Numbered from the stretch's first letter, positions 15,241-24,102 are shown. The stretch: DNA of 40,605 nt from RYN-425 sp035542755 (GCA_035542755.1 DATKKU010000041.1:1-40605); one strand, 5' to 3'. Numbers and translations are program-made. Notes: generated by a model from the letters alone, not told the origin.

Positions 15241-15837
15241 ATGAAATCAAAAAAATACAAAAACCTTGAAGAACTGATAGCTAAACTTCCAAATCATAGC
15301 TTCTCTATCAATGGAAAGCAGATGGAACCAGTCTGTCTTGTCATAGAGGGTAACAAGCGTCAGATTAGAAGGTCGTTTCGGGCCGCCGGCTGGTACTTAG
15401 CTGATAGCATTGGCTTTATTAGCACACTAAAGTCTGCAGTAAGCTCGCTACTCAATCTTAGCTACCGAGATGGTCCGATGTGGCCGTCGTATATCAATGG
15501 TAAAAAGCATCAACTCGGATTTGAGAGGCCCACCAAAACCGACACCTACCGTCGCCGTCACCACTTACGTCTTTGGACAACTGGCTTTAAGGTTGGTAAG
15601 AAAAGAGTTTGGGTTGGAACCATAAGTTACGACCGGGGCATAGGCCGCTTTAAGGGAAGTCTATTGCCGACTCATCATATAGGTCCAACTCTAGTTTTGG
15701 AGGAGGGTTATTTAGCTAGGACGTTTGATATTCAGGCCCCAAAGTACCTTAGGCTTGGTCAATCAGAGACGGGCGTTATAAACACTGGTGACGATTATGT
15801 TTGGGACGGTCGGGCCCTAATAATTAACTTAAAATAA
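15241..15837 (+). CDS. LssY C-terminal-like domain protein
   Basis: This 198-residue protein matches the LssY C-terminal domain (LssY_C) along most of its length. It shows the AGWYLADSIG segment, a Pro-rich stretch with the FERPTKTDTYRRRHHLRLW pattern, and a DRGIGRFKG segment. It then has a THHIGP segment and an RTF strand near the C-terminus. In other bacteria this domain is fused to PAP2 phosphatase or DedA-like membrane parts; here it stands alone. Its biochemical role is not established. ATG 15241 is chosen because the frame extends upstream only by running into tRNA-Ala, 6 nt away. Co-transcription with the tRNA is possible. Confidence 0.75.
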   Translation: MKSKKYKNLEELIAKLPNHSFSINGKQMEPVCLVIEGNKRQIRRSFRAAGWYLADSIGFISTLKSAVSSLLNLSYRDGPMWPSYINGKKHQLGFERPTKTDTYRRRHHLRLWTTGFKVGKKRVWVGTISYDRGIGRFKGSLLPTHHIGPTLVLEEGYLARTFDIQAPKYLRLGQSETGVINTGDDYVWDGRALIINLK

Positions 15838-15840
15838 ACC

Positions 15841-16521
15841 ATGAGATTAAATGCTTATTTGGCCCGGGCTGGGGTGGCGTCGCGGCGGGGAGCCGACAAG
15901 CTGATTAAGGCCGGAAAAGTAGAAGTAAACGGTAAAATCGGACAGTTGAATGACAATGTCACAGATAATGATGTCGTTATATTGAATGGTCATCAGGTTA
16001 GATTGCAAAAAAGTCGCAATATACTGCTAAATAAGCCAGCTGGTTACGTGACGACCCTGCAGGACCCTGAAAATAGGCCAAAAGTTATTGACTTGATAAA
16101 CATTCCCGAGAGAGTGGTACCAGTGGGGCGGCTAGACTTTAATACTACGGGAGTTTTACTTTTGACTAACGATGGGGAGCTGGCAAACAGGCTAATGCAC
16201 CCCAGTTTCAAGGTTGATAAAGTCTACGAGGCCCAGGTACGCGGAAACATTACGGACGAGATACTTAACAAGTTAAGCATTGGCGTAGAACTGGATGACG
16301 GCATGACCGCACCAGCTAGCGCCAGGAAACTTGCGGATAACTGGCTAGAACTGACGATCCACGAGGGTCGCAAGCACCAGGTCAAGCGCATGCTGGACAC
16401 CGTTGGACTGCCCGTTAAGAAACTTCACCGCAGCCGCTACGGGAGTCTTAGTGTTGACGGTCTAAAGCCGGGACAATGGCGCGAGCTGTCGCCTGAGCAA
16501 CTGCGGAAAATGGTACAATAG
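15841..16521 (+). CDS. rRNA pseudouridine synthase (RluB/RsuA family)
   Basis: This 226-residue enzyme has an N-terminal S4 RNA-binding domain (about residues 1-60, MRLNAYLARAGVASRRGADK). It is followed by an RsuA/RluB catalytic domain with the active-site Asp in VGRLDFNTTGVLLL (near residue 100). It isomerises uridine to pseudouridine in rRNA. RluB (23S) is more likely than RsuA (16S) because of the length and the HEGRKHQVKRM segment, but the target cannot be fixed. It starts 3 nt after the preceding stop and has no clear Shine-Dalgarno, so coupling to the upstream gene is likely. Confidence 0.88.
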   Translation: MRLNAYLARAGVASRRGADKLIKAGKVEVNGKIGQLNDNVTDNDVVILNGHQVRLQKSRNILLNKPAGYVTTLQDPENRPKVIDLINIPERVVPVGRLDFNTTGVLLLTNDGELANRLMHPSFKVDKVYEAQVRGNITDEILNKLSIGVELDDGMTAPASARKLADNWLELTIHEGRKHQVKRMLDTVGLPVKKLHRSRYGSLSVDGLKPGQWRELSPEQLRKMVQ

Positions 16522-16527
16522 CGAGCA

Positions 16528-17499
16528 ATGGCCAAACAATCAAAACTGTCTCCGTCCGGCAGGCGTCCGGCACGGGCTGGCAGAAATTCCAGTGTTAGCG
16601 AAAAAGCGGCGCTAGCCATGCGCCAGAGGCTTATGACCAAGAGGGTATTCCTTATTGGTGGGGCTTTTTTTGTTAGTCTGGCCGTCATTTTAACTTCTAT
16701 TTTTCTGTTTTATAAAGTCTACGCCAGCCCCGAGCGTGTGTTTTGGAGTATGGTCAATAATAATCTCGCTACGGACGGCATAACCAAGGAGTCGGTTACC
16801 GTCGGCAGCGGTACCACAAGCGATGATATCTTACAGATGGGATTTTCGCCGGAAGTCAAAGTCAGAGACGTAAAAATAATAACCAGCACCACAAAGCATT
16901 CGCAAATACAGTTGGAGACAATCGGAACCGTAAGCACCGATTACGAACGGTATCTCAACATAAAGAACCCTGGTTCTAAGGCAACCGCGGCACAATATCA
17001 GACTCTTTATAGCATGTGGCTAAAAAGTTCGGACAATCAGTCCAGCCAACCGCAGGCTGTTAATAACGCACTCTTTGGTGCGCTGTTATTTGGAAATTTT
17101 GATAGCGCACAGCGCTCAAAACTTCTGACTTCGTTAAAAAGTTCTTACATTGTTGATTTTGCGGATGTGGCCAGGCAAAATGTTAACTCCCGCCGCCTTT
17201 ATACCTATGATGTGCTGGTGCCGCTAAACAAATACGCCATGGTCGCTCACGACTATGCGCTCGCCAAAGGACTGCCCGTAGCCAGTCAAATAGACCCAGC
17301 TGCTTATAGCGACTCAACCCGGCTGCACGTTAAAATTACGGTTGATGTGCTGAGCCGCCAAGTGGTGAAGATTGAGTACGTCGACCAGGGAATTAACGAG
17401 AGTTATAGCGGCTATGGTATCCAGCCGGCATTTAATGCTCCGTTGCACACCGTAAGCCAGGCGGAATTTGAAAAAGCCGTCAATGCTGTCACCCAGTAG
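16528..17499 (+). CDS. Membrane-anchored extracytoplasmic protein, unknown function
   Basis: This 323-residue protein has a basic N-terminus (about 38 residues, Arg/Lys/Ser rich), then one transmembrane helix (about 38-62), then a soluble part of about 260 residues. The soluble part shows no recognisable domain. It is rich in Ser, Thr and Asn, as expected of an extracytoplasmic domain. An extended -10 (TGG-TACAAT, 16514-16519) lies 8 nt before the ATG, inside the end of the upstream gene. That indicates an independent leaderless transcript. Confidence 0.6.
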   Translation: MAKQSKLSPSGRRPARAGRNSSVSEKAALAMRQRLMTKRVFLIGGAFFVSLAVILTSIFLFYKVYASPERVFWSMVNNNLATDGITKESVTVGSGTTSDDILQMGFSPEVKVRDVKIITSTTKHSQIQLETIGTVSTDYERYLNIKNPGSKATAAQYQTLYSMWLKSSDNQSSQPQAVNNALFGALLFGNFDSAQRSKLLTSLKSSYIVDFADVARQNVNSRRLYTYDVLVPLNKYAMVAHDYALAKGLPVASQIDPAAYSDSTRLHVKITVDVLSRQVVKIEYVDQGINESYSGYGIQPAFNAPLHTVSQAEFEKAVNAVTQ

Positions 17500-17554
17500 C
17501 CACCTCGCGTGCAAAGGCTGCATATTTTGGCCGCAGAGGTTAAACTAAAAACAT

Positions 17555-18829
17555 ATGCCAAAGAAATCGCTGAGAAATCTAGTAGCGGCAATTTTAGGCC
17601 GGCAGGTTAAACGTTTACGGCAGCGTCATAAAATGCAAGTCGTGGCTGTAACCGGCAGTATTGGCAAAACCAGCACTAAACTGGCGATTGCTAGTGTTTT
17701 AAGCCAAGGCTTTAATGTGCGCTATCAAAAGGGTAATTACAACCACCCGGTGACCGTACCGCTAATCTTCTTTGGCCAGCAGGAGCCAAGTTTGTTTAAT
17801 CCGTTTGCGTGGTTAGTCATATTTATCAAAAACGAGATTAAAATCCGCAAGCGTTTTCCATACGAGGTCGTGGTGGTGGAGCTAGGTACCGATGGGCCAG
17901 GGCAGATAGCCGAGTTTAAAAACTTTTTAAGAGTTGATATTGGTTTGGTGACGGCAATCACCCCAGAGCATATGGAGTTCTTTGCCGATTTAGACGCAGT
18001 TGCTGCTGAAGAACTTTACCTGGGCAAGCTTTCCAGACAACTTCTTATAAATAGCGATTTAGCGGATGCTAAATACCTAAAGGGCTTAGACGCAGAAACC
18101 TACGGCATTAAACAGCCAGCTAATTTTAGACTGACTTCAGTAAAATTTGACGGCGACGAGGCTAGTTTTGACCTGCACGCCCAAGGTCATGACAGTTTAC
18201 ATTCTGGTCATCAAAAAATTACCGAGCCGCAACTATATTCTATTTGTGCCGCCGCCGCGGTTGGTTACTTGCTCAAAATGTCACCAAAGCAGATTGACGA
18301 AGGTATTCGCAATATCCCCCCGGTTAGCGGGCGCATGCAACACCTTGAAGGTGCGGCTGGCTCGGGGATAATCGATGACACTTACAATGCAAGTCCAGTC
18401 GCGATGCTTGCTGCACTAGACACGTTATATCGGCTTAGCGCAAAAAAGAAGATTGCGATATTGGGCAACATGAATGAGCTGGGGCATTTTTCGGCAGAGG
18501 AGCACAAAGCAATTGGTGAATACTGCGACCCGCGGCAGCTTAAACTAGTGGTCACAATTGGCCCCGACGCCAATGCCTATCTGGCAACCGCCGCCAAAGC
18601 CAAAGGCTGCCAGGTACAAACTTTTAACGACCCATACTCAGCCGGCCAATACCTTAGACCGCTTTTGGACGAGGATACTATAGTCCTAGCCAAAGGCTCT
18701 CAAAATAAAGTCTTTGCCGAGGAAGCCGTAAAGCTGCTGCTAGCCAACCCGGACGACGCCGTAAAATTGGTGCGCCAAAGCCCCAAGTGGCTAAAGACCA
18801 AGCGACGCAACTTCTCTGTTAAAATGTAA
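17555..18829 (+). CDS. Mur ligase family protein (MurF-like, domain 1 missing)
   Basis: This 424-residue ATP-dependent Mur ligase is closest in layout to MurF, which adds D-Ala-D-Ala to the UDP-MurNAc tripeptide. The P-loop TGSIGKTSTK begins near residue 33. It is followed by NYNHPVTVP, the VVVELGTDGPGQI segment, and AITPEHMEFF. The central Mur ligase segment is GRMQHL ... DDTYNASPVAM, and LGNMNELG belongs to the C-terminal domain. Normal MurF has about 80-100 residues of substrate-binding domain 1 before the P-loop; here only ~32 basic residues precede it. It may therefore act on a different or membrane-bound substrate. A TAAACT box (17541-17546) precedes the ATG by 8 nt. Confidence 0.75.
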   Translation: MPKKSLRNLVAAILGRQVKRLRQRHKMQVVAVTGSIGKTSTKLAIASVLSQGFNVRYQKGNYNHPVTVPLIFFGQQEPSLFNPFAWLVIFIKNEIKIRKRFPYEVVVVELGTDGPGQIAEFKNFLRVDIGLVTAITPEHMEFFADLDAVAAEELYLGKLSRQLLINSDLADAKYLKGLDAETYGIKQPANFRLTSVKFDGDEASFDLHAQGHDSLHSGHQKITEPQLYSICAAAAVGYLLKMSPKQIDEGIRNIPPVSGRMQHLEGAAGSGIIDDTYNASPVAMLAALDTLYRLSAKKKIAILGNMNELGHFSAEEHKAIGEYCDPRQLKLVVTIGPDANAYLATAAKAKGCQVQTFNDPYSAGQYLRPLLDEDTIVLAKGSQNKVFAEEAVKLLLANPDDAVKLVRQSPKWLKTKRRNFSVKM

Positions 18830-18832
18830 TAG

Positions 18833-21298
18833 ATGAAACGCTACAATCCGCAGGAGCTGGAGCCCAAATGGCAAAAGATTTGGGAAGAATCTAAGATTTA
18901 CAGTGCTAATTTGGGTAGCCAAAAGCCCAAATATATTGGTTTTGGTATGTTTAACTACCCCAGCGGCGCCGGTATCCACGTAGGCCATGTCCGAAATTAC
19001 ACCATTCCTGATGTAATAACTCGCTTTAAGCGCCAGCAGGGTTTTGAAGCTTATCAGCCGGTCGGCTGGGATTCTTTTGGTCTGCCGGCCGAGAACTTTG
19101 CCATCAAAACCGGCGTCTCGCCCCAGGAATCCACTAGCAAAGCCATTGAAAAGTATCAGCGGCAATACCGTGCCATGGGCTGGGCTGTAGACTGGGATAA
19201 AGAAATTAATACTACTGACCCCGGCTACTACAAGTGGACGCAGTGGGCGTTTTTGAAATTATTTGAAAACGACCTAGCTTATCAAAAAGAAAGTCCGCAG
19301 TGGTGGTGTCCGCACGACAAAACTGTTCTGGCTGATGAACAGGTTGAGAATGGGCGATGCTGGCGCTGCGGGCACGTGGTGGAGCGCAGGAATCTAAAGC
19401 AGTGGTTCTTTAAAATTACACGCTACGCCGATGAAATTTTGGAAGCCACCGATGAGCTGGACTGGACGCCGGCCGTCAAAGCTAGCCAAAAGGCCTGGAT
19501 TGGCCGCAGCGAGGGAATTATCTATACCAATAAAGTCCGCGATACGGACCTTAAAATTGAATCCTTTTCGGCCCACTTTGAAGCCTTTACGGCCAACACC
19601 TTTGTTGCAATTGCTCCGGACCACCCTTTCTTGCCCACACTGCTGGAAGGAATTGCTAAAAAAGACGAGATTCTAGACTTAGCCAAAAAGATGGCGCTCA
19701 AACGCGATTTGGAAGGCCCGGAAGGCCTGGAGAAGCTGGAAGGTATTTTTACGGAGCGTTACGCGATTGATATTTTTGGTGACGAGGATTTGCCAATTTG
19801 GATTACCAACTATGCCCTAGCCGATTACGGGACTGGCATTGTGCTTTGCTCGGCTCACGATGAACGCGACTTTGCCTTTGCCAAGAAATACGGTATTCGC
19901 CTAAAGCCGACTATGCTGCCAATAGACCCCGCCGAAGCCGAAAAAGTGAAAAATCTGGAGTACTGTTTTACTGATATGAAAAACGGCGTTTTAACGGAGC
20001 CAGAGCAATTTAAGGGCAAAGTTGCGGCCAGCAACAGACAGGAAATAGTGCGCTTTTTGCAGCACGAGGGCTATGCCAGAGCCGAAGTTAAGTACAAAAT
20101 TCGCGACTGGCTGATTAGCCGCCAGCGGTACTGGGGCGCGCCGATTCCGATTATTCACTGCCCTAAGTGCGGCGCCGTACCGGTGCCCGAAAAAGACTTG
20201 CCGGTACTGCTACCGGAAATTAAAAAGTATCAGCCAACTGGCGGCAACGTTTCGGTACTGGCTGGGGTTGAAGATTGGGTAAATGTAGACTGCCCGAAGT
20301 GTGGCGGTAAAGCCAAGCGCGAGACCGATACTATGGACGGCTATGTCTGCAGCAGCTGGTATTTTCTGCGCTATCTAAGCCCTCACGACGATAAGCAAGC
20401 CTGGAGTATGGAATTAGCCCAAAAGTGGCTGCCAGTAGACTTTTATAACGGTGCCGACCACGCCACGGCCCACCTGCTATATGCCCGATTTTTCACACGC
20501 TTTTTCCATGGCCTGGGCCTGGTCGGTACGCCAGAGCCATTTGCCAAAATGGTCTATAACGGTAAAGTTAAAGCCGCCGATGGCTCGGCCTTTAGCAAGA
20601 GCAAAGGCAACGGCGTTGACCCGCTAGAAATTATAGAAAGTGGCTATGGTGCCGATGCCCTGCGAATTTACGAGATGTTTGCCGCACCGGTGGAGCTGGA
20701 CGTGCTTTGGGACCCGCAAGGGGTGCCGGGAAGCTACAGATTTTTGAGCAGGGTTTGGACACTGGTTCACGAATTTCTGGAAGCCAAAAGTGGAGAAAAC
20801 AGCATCAGCTCAACGCAGCTGCTGCGGGTGTCTCAAAAAACGGCCAAAAAAGTTACCGAGCATATTGAAGCCGGCAAGTTTAATACGGCCATCTCGTTTT
20901 TGATGGAACTGACCAATGAGTTGTATAAAATCAAGGCCTTTGAAGATATTTTTGAGTCCGAGGGCTGGCGTGAGGCACTTCAAACTCTTATCCAGTTGCT
21001 GGCTCCCTTTGCTCCGCATATAACTGAAGAACTTTGGCAGGAACTGGGCAACAACACCTCGGTGCATATCAGCGGTTGGCCTGCCTGGGACGAAGATTTA
21101 ATTAAAGACGAGATGATAACCCTGGCCGTGCAGATTAATGGCAAAGTGCGCTCCGAAATTATTGTGGAGGCAGACATTAGCGAGGCAGAGGCCATTGAAG
21201 CCGCAAAAGATGACGCCAAGGTGGCCGAATATCTGAAGGGCAAAACTGTTAAAAAACAAATCTACATTCCGGGTCGCTTGGTCAGCCTGGTTATTTAA
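18833..21298 (+). CDS. leuS: Leucyl-tRNA synthetase with degenerate editing loop
   Basis: This 821-residue class Ia synthetase charges tRNA-Leu. The HIGH motif is HVGH (49-52) and the KMSKS motif is FSKSKGN (about 587-593). The zinc-binding pairs CPHD...CWRC and CPKC...CPKC are present. The CP1 editing domain is there, and its late segment DYGTGIVLCSAHDERDF keeps the editing Asp. The Thr-rich loop TTRPDT, which binds mischarged amino acid, is replaced by SAHFEA (246-251). It is followed by the normal TFVAIAPDHP strand. An extended -10 (TGT-TAAAAT, 18820-18825) lies 7 nt before the ATG, inside the end of the MurF-like gene. Two cognate tRNA-Leu genes lie at 2.5 and 5.3 kb. Confidence 0.96.
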   Translation: MKRYNPQELEPKWQKIWEESKIYSANLGSQKPKYIGFGMFNYPSGAGIHVGHVRNYTIPDVITRFKRQQGFEAYQPVGWDSFGLPAENFAIKTGVSPQESTSKAIEKYQRQYRAMGWAVDWDKEINTTDPGYYKWTQWAFLKLFENDLAYQKESPQWWCPHDKTVLADEQVENGRCWRCGHVVERRNLKQWFFKITRYADEILEATDELDWTPAVKASQKAWIGRSEGIIYTNKVRDTDLKIESFSAHFEAFTANTFVAIAPDHPFLPTLLEGIAKKDEILDLAKKMALKRDLEGPEGLEKLEGIFTERYAIDIFGDEDLPIWITNYALADYGTGIVLCSAHDERDFAFAKKYGIRLKPTMLPIDPAEAEKVKNLEYCFTDMKNGVLTEPEQFKGKVAASNRQEIVRFLQHEGYARAEVKYKIRDWLISRQRYWGAPIPIIHCPKCGAVPVPEKDLPVLLPEIKKYQPTGGNVSVLAGVEDWVNVDCPKCGGKAKRETDTMDGYVCSSWYFLRYLSPHDDKQAWSMELAQKWLPVDFYNGADHATAHLLYARFFTRFFHGLGLVGTPEPFAKMVYNGKVKAADGSAFSKSKGNGVDPLEIIESGYGADALRIYEMFAAPVELDVLWDPQGVPGSYRFLSRVWTLVHEFLEAKSGENSISSTQLLRVSQKTAKKVTEHIEAGKFNTAISFLMELTNELYKIKAFEDIFESEGWREALQTLIQLLAPFAPHITEELWQELGNNTSVHISGWPAWDEDLIKDEMITLAVQINGKVRSEIIVEADISEAEAIEAAKDDAKVAEYLKGKTVKKQIYIPGRLVSLVI

Positions 21299-21392
21299 GA
21301 GGTTTCTCTATCTTGCTCCTCAAGGTGTTTTTTGCTAGAATTAGGCCAAGCTACAAGGTATTAATGTTCTTTTAAGGAGTGATGTTTGCTTT

Positions 21393-21545
21393 ATGGGTAA
21401 ACCCAAAAAACGGACTAGTTCGCGTCGGACCGGCATGCGCCGCAGCCATTTATTTGGTAAGCTAGCTCGCCGCGTCAATGCCACCAGCCCAGTGAAGGTG
21501 ACTACCAAAAAAGCCAAGGTTTCTCCCCCTAAGAACGACACCTAA
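21393..21545 (+). CDS. rpmF: Ribosomal protein bL32
   Basis: This 50-residue basic protein has the bL32 N-terminal pattern KPKKRTSSRRTGMRRSH and a Lys-rich C-terminal half. It has no zinc-ligand cysteines (C-minus type). AAGGAG lies 13 nt upstream of the ATG, a long spacing. An extended -10 like TGC-TAGAAT precedes it at about 21335-21340. In many bacteria rpmF lies near other translation genes, as here between leuS and nusB. Confidence 0.8.
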   Translation: MGKPKKRTSSRRTGMRRSHLFGKLARRVNATSPVKVTTKKAKVSPPKNDT

Positions 21546-21632
21546 ACGAAAGCTCCGGGACTATATTCTAGCAACGCTGGAGTATACTAATAGGTATAGC
21601 CAGCAAAAAGCCAAAAGGAATAATTTAACAAT

Positions 21633-22112
21633 ATGGCAAGCAACCGACACCTTGGACGTATCGTAGCGCTGCAAACCCTGTACGAACAGGATTTTCGGCG
21701 TGAAGTAGAAGACCCAAACTTTGATTTAGACGAGGTGCTGAAGCGCAACATCGGACGCTATCAGGACACCATTGACGATAAAGATTTTATTGTCAAACTG
21801 GTCCACGGCGTTGATGAACACTCCCAGCAGTTGGACGATATGATTGCGCCGGTGGCGCCGGAATGGCCGATAGAACAAATCGCCCGCATGGACCGCATAA
21901 TTCTGCGAATCGGCGTGTTTGAGCTAACTTTTGATAAATCGGTGCCGCCAAAAGTTGTTATTAATGAGTCCGTGGAACTGGCTAAAGCCTTTGGCGGCGA
22001 TAATTCATCAAAGTTCATTAATGGGGTGCTGGGTACAATTTTGCGGGCCAAGGAAGCCAAGCCCAAAAAAGCTGCCGCCAGCAAGACGGTTAAAAAAGTC
22101 AAAAAAAGTTAG
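21633..22112 (+). CDS. nusB: Transcription antitermination factor NusB
   Basis: This 159-residue protein is a NusB-type all-helical protein, with the N-terminal ALQTLYEQDF helix and the C-terminal VVINESVELAKAFGGDNSSK segment plus FINGVLG. It binds boxA RNA with S10 (NusE) during rRNA antitermination. A Lys-rich tail of ~20 residues is added at the C-terminus. The promoter TATACT (21583-21588) is followed by a leader of about 40 nt with AAAAGGAA before the ATG. Confidence 0.93.
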   Translation: MASNRHLGRIVALQTLYEQDFRREVEDPNFDLDEVLKRNIGRYQDTIDDKDFIVKLVHGVDEHSQQLDDMIAPVAPEWPIEQIARMDRIILRIGVFELTFDKSVPPKVVINESVELAKAFGGDNSSKFINGVLGTILRAKEAKPKKAAASKTVKKVKKS

Positions 22113-22125
22113 GTAGATCTAAAGC

Positions 22126-22626
22126 ATGAAGCGACCCAAGCCCTTACACGGCTTTAAAAAATTTGTCAGTGACCATCGCCCGGCGATTCGCGAAGTGGTT
22201 CGCGAGCCGACGGCTGGTGGTATAATTTTTCGCCGCTCGCCCAAGAGCTCGGGAGTTGAGATTTTGCTAATCGCCGACTCTAAGGGTCGCTGGACCATCC
22301 CGAAAGGTCATATAGAAGAGGGCGAAACCCCCCGCCAAACCGCCGAGCGCGAAATTCAAGAGGAAACCGGGCTGGTAAAAATGAGGATGATGGACTGGTT
22401 GGGAAAGATTAATTTTCGTTACCGCCGGGCCAACACTCTTGTTTTAATGACCACCGAGATTTTTCTGGTGCAGGCTCAAGGCGATACAGATAAGATAGTG
22501 CCACAGGATTGGATGACCGACATTAAGTGGTTGCCGGCCGCCGAAGCCCTGGATAAAATTGAGTACGAAGACATCGGCAAGCTGATACTGCTGGGGCTAA
22601 ACAATATAAGAAAGACCACCGCTTAA
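22126..22626 (+). CDS. Nudix hydrolase
   Basis: This 166-residue protein has a complete Nudix box, G-x5-E-x7-REIQEETGL, at about residues 63-85, inside the usual beta-alpha-beta fold (TAGGIIFRRS at the start of the domain). A basic N-terminal tail of ~25 residues precedes it. Nudix enzymes hydrolyse nucleoside diphosphates linked to another group. The substrate cannot be read from sequence; the KGHIEEGET segment resembles diadenosine polyphosphate and 8-oxo-dGTP type members. It sits 13 nt after nusB and is probably co-transcribed with nusB and rnc. Confidence 0.9.
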   Translation: MKRPKPLHGFKKFVSDHRPAIREVVREPTAGGIIFRRSPKSSGVEILLIADSKGRWTIPKGHIEEGETPRQTAEREIQEETGLVKMRMMDWLGKINFRYRRANTLVLMTTEIFLVQAQGDTDKIVPQDWMTDIKWLPAAEALDKIEYEDIGKLILLGLNNIRKTTA

Positions 22627-22646
22627 AGGAGCAAAACAACATATTT

Positions 22647-23387
22647 ATGGACATTTCTAAGTACCAGGCCTATGCCGACCAACATTTAGGAGGATTTACC
22701 GACATCAACCTACTGGTCACCGCCTTTACCCACCGTAGCTACATCAACGAGCACAAAAAAACCGCCGCCGAGCATAACGAGCGGCTGGAGTTTTTGGGCG
22801 ATGCTGTGCTGGAGCTGGTGGTTACTCAGCACCTTTATAACAATTACAAAGAGCCGGAAGGTATTTTGACCAACTGGCGGAGCGCACTAGTTAGGACTGA
22901 AAGTATCAGCGCAGCTTCTGAGCGAGAAGGTTTTGAACCCCTGCTTCGGCTATCTCGCGGCGAAAAACGGGCCAATTCTGCCCGAGCCCGCGAGCAGATT
23001 TTGGCCAATGTTTACGAAGCTGTTACCGGCGCCATTTATCTAGAAAAAGGTTACGAGGCCGCCAAAGAATTTATTGAGCGCACGCTGCTGCCAATGCTGC
23101 CCCAAATCTTAGAGACCGGCGCTTGGCTGGACCCCAAATCTCGTTTGCAGGAGGCTGTTCAAAGCCAGGAAGGCTTTACGCCTGTCTATAAAGTCCTAAG
23201 CGAGGAGGGACCCGACCACGACAAAACCTTTGTAGTGGGCGTATTTGTTAATAACGAACTCAAGGGCCAGGGAACCGGCCCGAGCAAGCAGGTGGCCCAG
23301 GTTGCATCGGCTGGCGCAGCTCTTAAAACTTACGGAGTTAAGGCTCCGGCAGCAAAACCGCAGGAAGCCGAGCAGATAACACCTTGA
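22647..23387 (+). CDS. rnc: Ribonuclease III
   Basis: This 246-residue double-strand-specific endonuclease has the RNase III signature HNERLEFLGDAVLEL (about residues 42-56) and the second acidic cluster ANVYEAVTGAIYLEKGY. A C-terminal dsRNA-binding domain follows (about 160-230, LQEAVQSQEGFTPVYKVL). It processes rRNA precursors and structured RNAs, and could act on the many hairpins seen in this window. AAAGGAG precedes the ATG. The stop is TGA, evidence for the standard code. Confidence 0.95.
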   Translation: MDISKYQAYADQHLGGFTDINLLVTAFTHRSYINEHKKTAAEHNERLEFLGDAVLELVVTQHLYNNYKEPEGILTNWRSALVRTESISAASEREGFEPLLRLSRGEKRANSARAREQILANVYEAVTGAIYLEKGYEAAKEFIERTLLPMLPQILETGAWLDPKSRLQEAVQSQEGFTPVYKVLSEEGPDHDKTFVVGVFVNNELKGQGTGPSKQVAQVASAGAALKTYGVKAPAAKPQEAEQITP

Positions 23388-23421
23388 CGAGAAGCCCTCT
23401 AATCTGTAAAATTACCTGGAC

Positions 23422-23985
23422 ATGTTAGCAATCCGAATGCAGAGGACCGGCCGCAAGGGACACACCCAGTTTAGGGTGATTGTTCAAGACAGTCGCTTCA
23501 GCCCGACCAGTGGTCGGGTAGTGGCCTATTTGGGCAGTTATGACCCACACGCCAAGACTACTACGCTTGATAAAGACAAAGCCAAGACCTATCTTAGCAA
23601 CGGCGCTCAGCCGTCTGAGCGAGTAGTTCGGTTGCTAAAAAGCGAGGGTGTAAAGCTGCCTTCTTGGGCGAGCAAACCATCAACCCAGAAGCGGGTTATT
23701 AAAAACTCCGACAAACTACGCCGCAATCGTCCAGCGGGCGCGCCTGCTCCGGCAGCCGAGGTTGCCGAACAACCAGCTGCTGAAGCCGAGTCTACCGAGG
23801 CGGTAGAACCAACTGCTGAGGAAACTGCCGCAGCACCAGACGCCGCGCCAGAGACTGAAGCTGTATCAGCAGAACCCGAAGCAGAAGCCGCGGCTCCCGA
23901 GGCTAAAGAACCTACGGCCGAGTCAAAAGTAGAACCAGCCGAGGTCCCCGACGCGGCAGCCGAAGCTCCTGAGGCCAAGGAATAA
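23422..23985 (+). CDS. rpsP: Ribosomal protein bS16 with long acidic tail
   Basis: The first ~85 residues are a standard bS16 (MLAIRMQRTGRKGHTQFRVI, with YLGSYDPHAKT). After a basic linker (residues 85-108) comes a ~78-residue tail made almost only of Ala, Glu, Pro, Thr and Val. Usual bS16 is 75-90 residues, so the protein is doubled in length. The tail is likely disordered and would project from the 30S subunit. A TAAAAT box lies 9 nt before the ATG, and there is no clear Shine-Dalgarno. The structured RNA candidate at 24022-24102 and then khpA follow, as in the widespread rpsP-khpA-rimM-trmD order. Confidence 0.93.
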   Translation: MLAIRMQRTGRKGHTQFRVIVQDSRFSPTSGRVVAYLGSYDPHAKTTTLDKDKAKTYLSNGAQPSERVVRLLKSEGVKLPSWASKPSTQKRVIKNSDKLRRNRPAGAPAPAAEVAEQPAAEAESTEAVEPTAEETAAAPDAAPETEAVSAEPEAEAAAPEAKEPTAESKVEPAEVPDAAAEAPEAKE

Positions 23986-24021
23986 TTTTAAAAAGTAGTC
24001 ACTTGCTCGTGGCTGCTATAA

Positions 24022-24102
24022 CCTCGTAGTGAGCTTTCCAGATTAGCTGCTAGGCAGCTGTATCCGATCTCGGGCCGATAGACTGGAAAGTCTACTACGA
24101 GG
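24022..24102 (+). ncRNA. 81-nt multi-branched RNA candidate between rpsP and khpA
   Basis: The ends pair as CCTCGTAGT / ACTACGAGG (9 bp). After a 3-nt internal loop, CTTTCCAG pairs with CTGGAAAG (8 bp). The inside holds two more hairpins, AGCTGC-TAG-GCAGCT and CCG-ATCT-CGG. This gives a closed multi-branch structure. A TATAAT (24103-24108) directly follows the last base and is the likely -10 of khpA. The element therefore either ends the rpsP message or acts as DNA or RNA control of khpA. It matches no riboswitch I recognise. Confidence 0.55.

Noticed and set aside
23607..23978. Open frame on the minus strand opposite the rpsP tail
   Set aside because: It is the Ser/Ala/Gly-rich mirror of the Ala/Glu tail codons, without ribosome site or domain.
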